Source: Clostridia bacterium (GTDB lineage Bacteria > Bacillota > Clostridia > Christensenellales > Borkfalkiaceae). From it: a DNA stretch of 54,807 nucleotides. The stretch is from the NCBI GenBank assembly GCA_029059705.1, contig JAIDVM010000024.1, positions 1-54,807 of the forward strand. Direction: 5' to 3'. How positions within the stretch are numbered: the first letter of the stretch is position 1; each line of letters opens with the position of its first letter. The position numbers and the translations under genes are program-made. Below are positions 43,070-50,627 of this stretch, one piece after another. A model generated the notes under the pieces. The model was not told where the DNA came from. It did not search any database and was given only the letters and a program-made list of their open reading frames with translations.

Positions 43070-45599
43070 ACCTATTTTTCCTATGGCGTTTACAATTAAC
43101 CCCAATCTTCAATGTAAAATATATTACGTCGGTTTTCCGTTGAAATGGAAGAACGAATTATTGCAAATCACAAAACTTAAGAAGGCAGACATTAAAAATG
43201 AATATGCACTTCCAACAAACACCTTAAAAAAAATGGTTAATTCGTGGATGGAAGGAATTGTTATGTTGCAGCCATTAAATAATGCATCAAATGATGAACG
43301 GTGGCTTTCTAGCTGTGTTCCGTTTGACGAGCAAAGGTTAAGCATCTTGTTTGGGATAATCAAAGTATGGATTACCGCAACTTATGTTTTTGATAAAAAA
43401 CTGCTGCCAAACATTATCGATAGCGCAAAAAAATTAATCAGCGAAATGGATATACAGGAACTGGTAGTATTATGTTCTCAAAGTAACGTTAAGCTGTCTG
43501 CTTTTGACGGTACTGTAAGTGACGAAGCCTATGACGCTTTGCCGTGGCTTGCCGCTAATCAGTTGATAGGCAAGAAAATACAATTAAAAGACACTATTCT
43601 TGAATTGCAATGTGTTGGTAAAAATGAGCTGATGAGCCAAGTGCTTATATGCGAGACTGGCAGATATTCTTATGTTTTTAAATTTACGGTACAAACTACT
43701 CCGCCGGAAAGAAGAGCGTTGCTTTTGTGTGACATGAGTATTCGCCGGTGGATTGATTCCCGTAAGACTGATGGTAACGAAAAAAAAGTTGACGTTTATC
43801 TTAATGAGAGCATTAATGCTTTCATTCTTGTGACAAAAAATAAGTATTTTAATGTGCCAATAGAATATAGCCGAATCAATAAATGTATAGATTGGAAACG
43901 GCAGGACAAAGATTGCTATAATTTGTATGGCTTCGAACAGTTGCCTGAAATATCCGATCTTTGGGATATGGTTGAAAGCGGTTCGCTAAAATATCTTTTA
44001 CCGTATAGTGTAAATGCATATTCTTTTGTCGAACCTAAAATCGGTACAGGTGTGCCCGTTTTTGATAAAGTGCCTGCGATTCATCAGATAGCTGAGCTTT
44101 TAAGCGATTATGCAGTAGAAGCTGAATGTGGTAACAGAGTAAACAAAAACCGTATATTCAGTAGCTTAGTGGGTGTAAAAGACGTATGTGGTTACGAAAG
44201 TAAAGAAGCTTTTAGAAAATGGGTATCATCATGTATTGAATCCGACAATATAAGGTTTGAAATATACGGTAATAAAGGGAATGAAACAGAAAGCTTTTAT
44301 ATTTCTAAGCTTGAAGAAAAAATTAGGGAAGATTTCGGGGTAGATCAAAGTAATTCTTGCTTAAACGTAAGTATAGAAATAAAAGATATTTCTGATATTG
44401 CAAATGCATTGACCGATTCAACTAAACAGGCACAGATAGATAAAAGCGATGGTGTTTTAAATATGCTTGGTAAAACGAACAAAGTAGTCGGATGCTTGTG
44501 TTTGATAAAGGATAAAAAAAGTTACAGATTGGGAAGATTCGATTTGGATCCGAAAAGTGCCGTTCGTAATGGGTTTGGTCGTTCAGGAAGAGTTGTACAA
44601 TTTGTCGTACCTGAAAAAATCGAGACTTATTCATCGGTAAGAAAACAGGAAAGAGCAGATAAAGCATTAAAAAACAAGATAGAAAAATCTGTTAACGACC
44701 TTTACAGACAGCTTGGCATTATTACTCTGTTAGACACCGCCAAAGTGAAGCCGGAAGCATTTATGGGCGTGGAAACTTGTGTGGGAATGAATGTGTTTAC
44801 GCAAGTTGAAGGGATTAACAATAAAGGCAGATTTTTACCGATCTTTGTATCGGTTGATTTGCAAAACGGGAAAACGCGCGTGTATTGTGATGCTTTTGAA
44901 GGAGGAAGCGTAAATTACAGAGAAGCTTGTTTTGAACTTGCCAATCTTTATTTTAAAACTAACCTTGAAGACCTATGTAAGAACGCATCTTTTTCTCCAG
45001 CAAAACAGAAATTAATAGAGTTAAAGAACAGGTATCAAGACGATACTAAAAAGTCTGCGCTGTTTATAGTTGCTGACGGAAATACAAGGTGGCTTTGGGA
45101 AGGCCTTTCGGATAAATGTATCAATAGCTACACATGCGATGCACAATATGTGCCAACTGAAATTAATGTAGGGACTAAAACAAACTCGTATAATATGTCA
45201 CTTAAAGGTAGTGGTATTCGAATTATTAGAATTCGTGGTAATTACGAAGTCCCCGATTATTATACTGCTACAAATGCAAAAAGTGAAGATTACTACGCTT
45301 CCACTGCAGGGCTCTTTAAATACGGACAAGTTTATTGGAATATAAATACTCCGCCTAATGAAGCAAAGTATGTGGGTAGTTTGAGAGATACTAAATCCCA
45401 AGCACCCCAAAGAGCTAACGCGCAGAAAGATATGGTGGAGATATATCCTTTACAATTGCAAATTGGTGACAATCCCGACGATTGGGTGCAATATGCTTCA
45501 GCTCTATGTGGTTTAGCAATACAATACGACCAAGCAACAAGATACCCGCTACCGTTACATTTAGCGGAAAATTTAAAGGAATATTTATTTAAAATATAA
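43059..45599 (+). CDS. pPIWI-RE family prokaryotic Argonaute-like protein
   Basis: 846 aa from the ATG at 43059 (AAAGGAGG, 8 bases upstream); the same frame is open from 42939 inside the helicase gene but that start has no ribosome site. The C-terminal third fits the RNase H-fold PIWI domain of the pPIWI-RE family: LFIVADGNTRWLW near 668, IRIIRIRGNYEVPDYY with Arg721/724/726 and Glu730, GLFKYGQVYWN near 751, then MVEIYP with Glu794, and a DQATRYPLPLHLA end. The family is named for conserved Arg and Glu residues. Members are predicted to bind guide/target nucleic acids in R-loop-type defence; catalytic competence is not evident. Confidence 0.82.
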   Translation: MAGKPIFPMAFTINPNLQCKIYYVGFPLKWKNELLQITKLKKADIKNEYALPTNTLKKMVNSWMEGIVMLQPLNNASNDERWLSSCVPFDEQRLSILFGIIKVWITATYVFDKKLLPNIIDSAKKLISEMDIQELVVLCSQSNVKLSAFDGTVSDEAYDALPWLAANQLIGKKIQLKDTILELQCVGKNELMSQVLICETGRYSYVFKFTVQTTPPERRALLLCDMSIRRWIDSRKTDGNEKKVDVYLNESINAFILVTKNKYFNVPIEYSRINKCIDWKRQDKDCYNLYGFEQLPEISDLWDMVESGSLKYLLPYSVNAYSFVEPKIGTGVPVFDKVPAIHQIAELLSDYAVEAECGNRVNKNRIFSSLVGVKDVCGYESKEAFRKWVSSCIESDNIRFEIYGNKGNETESFYISKLEEKIREDFGVDQSNSCLNVSIEIKDISDIANALTDSTKQAQIDKSDGVLNMLGKTNKVVGCLCLIKDKKSYRLGRFDLDPKSAVRNGFGRSGRVVQFVVPEKIETYSSVRKQERADKALKNKIEKSVNDLYRQLGIITLLDTAKVKPEAFMGVETCVGMNVFTQVEGINNKGRFLPIFVSVDLQNGKTRVYCDAFEGGSVNYREACFELANLYFKTNLEDLCKNASFSPAKQKLIELKNRYQDDTKKSALFIVADGNTRWLWEGLSDKCINSYTCDAQYVPTEINVGTKTNSYNMSLKGSGIRIIRIRGNYEVPDYYTATNAKSEDYYASTAGLFKYGQVYWNINTPPNEAKYVGSLRDTKSQAPQRANAQKDMVEIYPLQLQIGDNPDDWVQYASALCGLAIQYDQATRYPLPLHLAENLKEYLFKI

Positions 45600-45659
45600 T
45601 ATTGGGTCATTTTGGGAATACTAGCTATCATTTAAGTTTGCTAATATTTAAACATTATA

Positions 45660-45696
45660 TTGACAAAATTGCATATAAGTGCTAAAATAATAGCAC
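45660..45696 (+). promoter_or_regulatory. hipBA promoter with overlapping operator
   Basis: TTGACA (45660-45665), 17 bases, TAAAAT (45683-45688). An inverted repeat GTGCTA-AAATAA-TAGCAC (45679-45696) covers the -10 box and abuts the start codon at 45698; it is the likely HipB operator. The predicted transcript start is about 45695, so hipB would be nearly leaderless, and no ribosome site is present. Confidence 0.7.
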
Positions 45697-45697
45697 T

Positions 45698-45988
45698 ATG
45701 GAAAAGAAATTTGATATTGCGGATTTTGTTAAAACTCAAACAATACAATCTGTAACCGAGCAGCTTGTTGAAAGGGAAAAGTTACGGCGCAAAAAAATGC
45801 ACCTATCGCAAAGAGATTTAGCTAATAAATCTGGCATGAGCTATGCGTCTATTAGGCGGTTTGAAAATATAGGTGAAATTTCGCTTAATTCTCTTTTAAA
45901 AATTGCAAACGCACTTGATTGTTTGGAAGAGTTTAATTCGGTTTTTAAAATGCCCGTGGTAAAAAGTTTGAAGGACTATAAATTATGA
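45698..45988 (+). CDS. hipB: HipB-like antitoxin (XRE family)
   Basis: 96 aa. The helix-turn-helix spans about residues 35-80 (LSQRDLANKSGMSYASIRRFENIG). It neutralises HipA and represses its own operon through the operator overlapping the promoter. Its stop overlaps the hipA start (ATGA), the standard coupling for this toxin-antitoxin pair. The N-terminal ~30 residues (TQTIQSVTEQLVEREKLRRKK) are a helical extension. Confidence 0.88.
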   Translation: MEKKFDIADFVKTQTIQSVTEQLVEREKLRRKKMHLSQRDLANKSGMSYASIRRFENIGEISLNSLLKIANALDCLEEFNSVFKMPVVKSLKDYKL

Positions 45989-47079
45989 TTAAAGATATTA
46001 AAAAACTTGTAGTCAAGTATAATGGTATGACAGTTGGTTATCTTGCAGAACTTGACGGGAAGATAGGTTTTCAGTATGATGAAGATTGGATAGGTGGTGG
46101 TTTCAACATTTCACCGTTTTCGTTGCCACTTGAAAGAAAGATTTTTATTAATAAGAAAGATACGTTTGGTGGATTGTATGGCGTGTTTGCAGATTCACTT
46201 CCGGACGGGTGGGGAGAACTGCTTGTCCGTCGTATGCTTGCAAGGAAAGGAATAAATCCCGATAGACTTTCACCGCTTACTAAGCTTTCACTAATAAGCG
46301 GACAAGGGTTAGGCGGCTTAACTTATGTACCTAGCCAATCTGAAACTGACGACAATACTTTAATCGAATTAGATGCAATAGCTGAAGAAGTTAAGCATAT
46401 TTTAAACGATGAAACGGATAATCAAAGCTTAGATACTATTTATAAACTTGGTGGCTCAAGCGGTGGTGCAAGACCAAAGGCGCATATAAAAATAACCGGA
46501 GAAGATTGGATAGTAAAATTCCCCTGCCATTATGACCCGCAAAATATCGGAGAAAAAGAGTACAAGGCAAATATGCTTGCAAAAAAGTGCGGTTTAAACG
46601 TAAATGAGTGCAAGTTGTTTGACTCCAATATTTGTTCAGGATATTTTGGCGCAAAGCGATTTGATAGAGATAAGTATGGTAGAGTGCATATGATTTCGCT
46701 GTCATCGCTATTGGAAACTACGCATAGAATACCTAACCTTGATTATATTCATTTGCTACAGGTAGTGCAAAGAATTTGCGTTGATCAAAGTGATATGTAT
46801 GAAGCGTTTGGCAGGATGTGTTTTAATGTGTTATATGGCAACAAAGATGACCACGGCAAAAACTTTGCGTTCATTTACGATGAAGACAAGGGGGGATATG
46901 AGCTGTCACCGTTCTATGATATTACGCAGACTAAAGATAAACTCGAGCATGAAATGACTGTAAATGGCTTAGGCAATCCTACTGAAAAAGACCTATTGGA
47001 AGTTGCAAAAATAATGAAGCTTTCAATGCAAAAATGTAAAGAAATTATTGAACATATAAAAAAGGAACTATATTTATGA
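45985..47079 (+). CDS. hipA: HipA-like serine/threonine kinase toxin
   Basis: 364 aa, shorter than E. coli HipA (440 aa). The N-terminal subdomain is present (VGYLAELDGKIGFQYDEDW, GVFADSLPDGWGELL). The Gly/Ser-rich loop GGSSGGARPKAHI (about residue 155) holds the family's autophosphorylation Ser, followed by WIVKFP with the ATP-binding Lys, the catalytic segment YGNKDDHGKNFAF, and the metal-binding YDIT. E. coli HipA phosphorylates glutamyl-tRNA synthetase and causes dormancy; here the target is unknown. All core residues appear intact. It is coupled to the 54-aa ORF by an ATGA overlap. Confidence 0.9.
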   Translation: MIKDIKKLVVKYNGMTVGYLAELDGKIGFQYDEDWIGGGFNISPFSLPLERKIFINKKDTFGGLYGVFADSLPDGWGELLVRRMLARKGINPDRLSPLTKLSLISGQGLGGLTYVPSQSETDDNTLIELDAIAEEVKHILNDETDNQSLDTIYKLGGSSGGARPKAHIKITGEDWIVKFPCHYDPQNIGEKEYKANMLAKKCGLNVNECKLFDSNICSGYFGAKRFDRDKYGRVHMISLSSLLETTHRIPNLDYIHLLQVVQRICVDQSDMYEAFGRMCFNVLYGNKDDHGKNFAFIYDEDKGGYELSPFYDITQTKDKLEHEMTVNGLGNPTEKDLLEVAKIMKLSMQKCKEIIEHIKKELYL

Positions 47080-47240
47080 CAGAAGAACAATACAAGTTTT
47101 TATGTAAATGGATAGTTGATAATGGTAATCGGCCATTAAGCAAAAGTGATAAAGAACTTATCAAGCAAGCAATCGACAATGCCCAAAACCCTGCGGAAAT
47201 TATCTTGTCTATTTTAGCACTACTACCGAGAAATAAGTAA
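47076..47240 (+). CDS. 54-aa ORF coupled to hipA
   Basis: Starts at the ATGA overlapping the hipA stop and reads MTEEQYKFLCKWIVDNGN... ending in LALLPRNK. It is a small, probably helical protein with no recognised family. The overlap and AT-rich codon use like hipA suggest real translation. Split HipBST systems have a separate small HipS protein, but here hipA already contains the N-subdomain, so this is not HipS. Confidence 0.55.
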   Translation: MTEEQYKFLCKWIVDNGNRPLSKSDKELIKQAIDNAQNPAEIILSILALLPRNK

Positions 47241-47265
47241 GAAAAGATACATAAGAGGGGCAATT

Positions 47266-48444
47266 TTGAAGTTACTATTATTTTTCAGATGTACAGAACA
47301 AAAATATGCACGAAAATTTATTGAGTCTGGTAATTTGCGGTTTGGTACTCCAAACGAATGGATTAATGCTGCAAGGATAAATAATTTTGGTAGAGGTGAT
47401 GTTTTAGAAGGGACATGTATTGCAATTTCTAAGCAAGGAATTACAAAAGTTGAGCCTAGTTCAGAATTTATTGTTAGGGAAGACAAAGGCTTTTTCTTCT
47501 ATCAAAGAAAAGATGTTTTAGCATTAAGAACCTTCTGTTTGTTTGGTTTAACAGAGCTGAATTTTACAAAAACTACTAGAGCAACAAATAAGAAACTGGC
47601 GCCTTCGGGAGAGATAAATAACAGTTATTTTAAATCATTTTTCCCAGACATAGAGGCAACAACTTATGACCAGTTAGCTATAGGGCAAAAACCTACAGTA
47701 ATCGTAATAAATAATCCGGATTTGTTTTTAAAAAGAGTTAAAGATAAACTAATAAGCCTTGGATTTGGTGATGATGAAATAATTATGAGACATGTCCAGT
47801 ATGTAAACAAATATATTCAACATGAAATTAATGTACCTCACCCATATGAATTATTTTTTAAAGACCTATCTTACAGTAATCAATGCGAATTTCGCATAAT
47901 TATTAATTCTCAAAACAAGAAAGCAATAGAAAAGCTTGAACATCAAAATGGAATAATTGAAGTAGGTAATTTAAGTGATATTGCACAAACATATGACTAC
48001 TATTTTGATGATTTAAAATTTATGTTACATGATAATATGTTGGAGTTTTCACTGCCTAAAGCTACTACATACACACTTACTGATCCTATTGAGATGATGT
48101 GCTTAGTTCGTAAAGCACTTAGTGACGAGATGCTTGGTGAGGTTTCTTGGGAAGAGAATAAACGATTTATACATGAACGGTTAAAAGAGTTATGGGAAAA
48201 ACATAACATATCTTTTGACTGGTCAACTTTAAAATTTTACAACAAGAATAGCGAAGAGATTTTTGATGCAAGTGATGCTATTGATAATATTTGTAGCCAT
48301 GTAAATAGCTTTTTAGTTCAGGAAGAATATCAAAAAGCAATTGATTCTTGCAATTTAGCTATTAAACTTATGCCGTCGTCTACAAAAGGTTTTTTAAAAT
48401 TAGAAGAAGTCTATTCTTTTCTAAAAAAGCAAAAAGAATGTTAA
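47266..48444 (+). CDS. Uncharacterised island protein, DUF2971-like N-terminus and TPR-like C-terminus
   Basis: 392 aa with a TTG start 5 bases after AGAGGGG. The N-terminal pattern (YARKFIESGNLRFGTPNEWINAA, then a Cys/Leu-rich strand and CEFRIIIN near residue 205) weakly recalls DUF2971-type proteins found in accessory regions. The last ~70 residues look like a TPR helix pair (EEYQKAIDSCNLAIKLMPSSTKGF). There is no signal peptide or membrane helix. It is 25 bases after the 54-aa ORF, so it is probably in the hip operon, and it ends at the right-hand 16-bp repeat. A defence role is inferred only from location. Confidence 0.72.
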   Translation: MKLLLFFRCTEQKYARKFIESGNLRFGTPNEWINAARINNFGRGDVLEGTCIAISKQGITKVEPSSEFIVREDKGFFFYQRKDVLALRTFCLFGLTELNFTKTTRATNKKLAPSGEINNSYFKSFFPDIEATTYDQLAIGQKPTVIVINNPDLFLKRVKDKLISLGFGDDEIIMRHVQYVNKYIQHEINVPHPYELFFKDLSYSNQCEFRIIINSQNKKAIEKLEHQNGIIEVGNLSDIAQTYDYYFDDLKFMLHDNMLEFSLPKATTYTLTDPIEMMCLVRKALSDEMLGEVSWEENKRFIHERLKELWEKHNISFDWSTLKFYNKNSEEIFDASDAIDNICSHVNSFLVQEEYQKAIDSCNLAIKLMPSSTKGFLKLEEVYSFLKKQKEC

Positions 48445-48445
48445 G

Positions 48446-48659
48446 CAACCCTATGGTTGGATTTATTTTATTTGAGAAATCAAGAAATCACTAAATTTTA
48501 GTGCATAAACTGCTAATATATTAGCGCGGATGTTGAACTGGAGGTATCCAGTTCAACATTTGTTAAAAATTAACATAAAAAAGTCAGTTCAACATTGATA
48601 GATAATGTTGAACTGATGTTGTATTTAGCGGCTATTTCAACCTGATGGTTACCATAGGA
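48446..48659. repeat. Right end repeats of the island
   Basis: CAACCCTATGGTTGGA (48446-48461) begins 1 base after the last gene's stop and matches the left copy exactly. Two perfect inverted repeats built from one word follow: ATGTTGAACTGGA / TCCAGTTCAACAT (48530-48559) and CAGTTCAACATT / AATGTTGAACTG (48585-48615). Then CAACCTGATGGTTACCATAGG (48638-48658) forms a near palindrome and contains ACCATAGG. Nothing else is seen in this 288-base gap except the terminator. Confidence 0.8.
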
Positions 48660-48661
48660 AT

Positions 48662-48687
48662 AAAAAAGCGGTCTCCGAAAAGACCGC
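48662..48687 (-). terminator. Terminator of the GGGtGRT gene
   Basis: On the minus strand GCGGTCT-TTTCGG-AGACCGC followed by TTTTTT. It is the counterpart of the left copy at 38176. Confidence 0.88.
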
Positions 48688-48732
48688 TATATTTTGTGGT
48701 TATTTATACTAAAACACTACATATTGTGTTTC

Positions 48733-49734
48733 TTACTTCGTCATTCCCTCTTGTACGGCAACTGCAACGGCAACCGTCGCGCCGACCATAGGATTGTTGC
48801 CCATGCCGATTAAGCCCATCATTTCAACGTGTGCGGGAACGGAAGAAGAGCCTGCAAACTGCGCGTCGGAGTGCATTCTGCCCATCGTGTCGGTCATGCC
48901 ATAGGAGGAAGGGCCCGCAGCCATGTTGTCGGGGTGCAGGGTTCTGCCCGTGCCGCCGCCCGAAGCAACCGAGAAGTACTTAACGCCGTTTTCAACACAC
49001 CATTTTTTGTAGGTGCCTGCAACGGGGTGCTGGAAGCGGGTGGGGTTGGTGGAGTTGCCCGTAATCGAAACGGAAACGTGCTCCATTTTCATAATAGCAA
49101 CGCCTTCGGGAACATTATCCGCGCCGTAGCACTTAACCTTAGCTCTGGGGCCGTCGGAGAATGCAACGCTGTCGGTTACCTTAACCGTTTCGGTATAAGG
49201 GTCGAACTGCGTTCTGCAATACGTAAAGCCGTTAATTCTCGAAATTATATAAGCCGCGTCCTTGCCCAAGCCGTTTAAGATAACGCGCAAAGGTTTGGTG
49301 CGCACTTTGTTTGCGTTTTCGGCAATTTTAATTGCACCTTCGGCAGCCGCAAACGATTCGTGCCCCGCAAGGAAGCAGAAGCAGTCCGTTTCCTCCGAAA
49401 GGAGCATAGAACCGAGGTTGCCGTGACCTAAGCCTACTTGTCTGTTTTCCGCAACCGAACCGGGAATGCAGAAGCTCTGCAAGCCTATACCGATTTTCGT
49501 TGCCGCGTCGGCAGCCTTTTTGCAGCCGGACTTAACAGCAATCGCCGCGCCGACCGTATAAGCCCAAACGGCGTTTTCAAAGCAGATAGGCTGCGTGCCG
49601 CGCACGATTTTGTCTACGTCAATGCCCTTTTTAAGGGTAATTTCTTTACATTCTTCAATCGACTTAATGCCGTATTCCTTTAAAACGCCTAAAATTTTCT
49701 TTTCGCGTCTTTCATAGCTTTCAAAAAGTGCCAT
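48733..49734 (-). CDS. GGGtGRT family protein
   Basis: 333 aa from the ATG at 49734, 10 bases after AAGGAGG; an in-frame TTG at 49743 is too close to that site. It contains the family-naming GGGTGRT motif (VASGGGTGRTLHP), the Cys-containing stretch EETDCFCFLAGHE, and an Ala/Val-rich end (NNPMVGATVAVAVAVQE). It is a conserved protein of anaerobic Firmicutes of unknown biochemical role, almost always paired with the NifU-like gene upstream. The last 24 codons were probably supplied by the island, yet the reading frame is intact. Confidence 0.88.
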   Translation of the reverse strand: MALFESYERREKKILGVLKEYGIKSIEECKEITLKKGIDVDKIVRGTQPICFENAVWAYTVGAAIAVKSGCKKAADAATKIGIGLQSFCIPGSVAENRQVGLGHGNLGSMLLSEETDCFCFLAGHESFAAAEGAIKIAENANKVRTKPLRVILNGLGKDAAYIISRINGFTYCRTQFDPYTETVKVTDSVAFSDGPRAKVKCYGADNVPEGVAIMKMEHVSVSITGNSTNPTRFQHPVAGTYKKWCVENGVKYFSVASGGGTGRTLHPDNMAAGPSSYGMTDTMGRMHSDAQFAGSSSVPAHVEMMGLIGMGNNPMVGATVAVAVAVQEGMTK

Positions 49735-49735
49735 C

Positions 49736-50461
49736 TTAGTCAACCTCCTTGTCCGTTCTGGGGTCTATGTGCTTAACCGCGCCGGCTTCCTTGGAATATC
49801 TTCCGTAAGTGCCGATTGCCTTTTCATAAGCTTCGTTGGGAGTAAGACCTTTCTTTATAAAGTCGGTCATTTTTCCGAGGGATACGAATTTGTAACCGCA
49901 AATTTCGTTGTTTTTGTCAAGCGCAAGCGCAATAACGTAGCCTTCCGCCATTTCGAGGTACCTTGCGCCTTTAAGCTTGGTGCCGTACATGGTGCCCACC
50001 TGCGAGCGTAAGCCCTTGCCCAAATCTTCGAGCCCCGCGCCGATGGTTAAACCGTCTTCGGAGAACGCCGACTGCGTTCTGCCGTAAACAATCTGTAAAA
50101 ACAGTTCGCGCATGGCGGTGTTGATTGCGTCGCAAACAAGGTCGGTGTTTAAAGCTTCCAAAATGGTTTTGCCGGGGAGAATTTCCGCCGCCATAGCCGC
50201 CGAGTGCGTCATGCCCGAGCAGCCGATGGTTTCAACCAGCGCCTCTTCGATAACGCCGTCTTTAACGTTAAGCGAAAGCTTGCATGCGCCCTGTTGGGGT
50301 GCGCACCAGCCTATGCCGTGCGTAAAGCCCTTAATGTCCTTGATTTCCTTTGCCTGAACCCAAAGCCCTTCTTCGGGAATGGGAGCGGGGCCGTGTTCGA
50401 ATCTGCCCGAAACGCCCTTGGCAACGCAAATCATATTTTCAATGTCTTTTGAATATTGCAT
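49736..50461 (-). CDS. NifU-like iron-sulfur scaffold-related protein
   Basis: 241 aa from the ATG at 50461, preceded by GGAGGA. Cysteines occur in GWCAPQQGAC and ETIGCSGMTHSAA, which resemble NifU/IscU N-terminal scaffold motifs. The rest (YGRTQSAFSEDGL, GTYGRYSKEAG) is specific to the family that accompanies GGGtGRT. The two genes are directly coupled (stop and ATG nearly touching). A joint role in Fe-S or selenium/sulfur chemistry is a plausible inference, not established. Confidence 0.83.
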   Translation of the reverse strand: MQYSKDIENMICVAKGVSGRFEHGPAPIPEEGLWVQAKEIKDIKGFTHGIGWCAPQQGACKLSLNVKDGVIEEALVETIGCSGMTHSAAMAAEILPGKTILEALNTDLVCDAINTAMRELFLQIVYGRTQSAFSEDGLTIGAGLEDLGKGLRSQVGTMYGTKLKGARYLEMAEGYVIALALDKNNEICGYKFVSLGKMTDFIKKGLTPNEAYEKAIGTYGRYSKEAGAVKHIDPRTDKEVD

Positions 50462-50581
50462 TACGTATTCCTCCAAATTTATTACGTTGACATTTTTTAA
50501 CCGTAAATCATTATAACATCATTTTTTTATTAATACAATAAAATTTTACAAAAATTTTCCTGCGGTTGGGCTCTTTTTTTG

Positions 50582-50609
50582 TTTACCGAAGCCGAAAACG
50601 TAGTATAAT
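50582..50609 (+). promoter_or_regulatory. Candidate promoter of mcsA-mcsB-clpC
   Basis: TATAAT (50604-50609) with a weak TTTACC (50582-50587) 16 bases upstream. No clear CtsR heptamer repeat or CIRCE element was seen in the intergenic gap. Confidence 0.5.
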
Positions 50610-50627
50610 TAAAGTAGGGAAAAACTT

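Larger units (their letters stand above)
38300..48795. mobile_element. 10.5-kb defence island inserted in the GGGtGRT gene 3' end
   Basis: Bounded by two copies of a ~140-bp block (38170-38309 and 48661-48802) made of a terminator plus the last codons of GGGtGRT. The inside is much more AT-rich and uses AT-ending codons, unlike both flanks. Cargo: three-gene pPIWI-RE system, hipB-hipA, a 54-aa ORF and an unknown protein. The non-coding ends (38310-38690 and 48445-48660) hold repeats. There is no integrase, transposase or other recombinase gene, so it must have been moved in trans or lost its recombinase. The exact crossover point in the shared GACCATAGG core is not known. Confidence 0.78.

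Noticed and set aside
47076-47240. The 54-aa ORF as a HipS subunit of a HipBST system
   Set aside because: The adjacent hipA still contains the N-terminal subdomain that HipS replaces, and the gene order is wrong.
38300-48795. Integrase, transposase or reverse transcriptase inside the island
   Set aside because: All sizeable frames were assigned; none shows tyrosine or serine recombinase, DDE or RT motifs.
50477-50627. CtsR or CIRCE operator upstream of mcsA
   Set aside because: Only AT-rich sequence and a weak promoter were found; no tandem GGTCAAA heptads or CIRCE inverted repeat.
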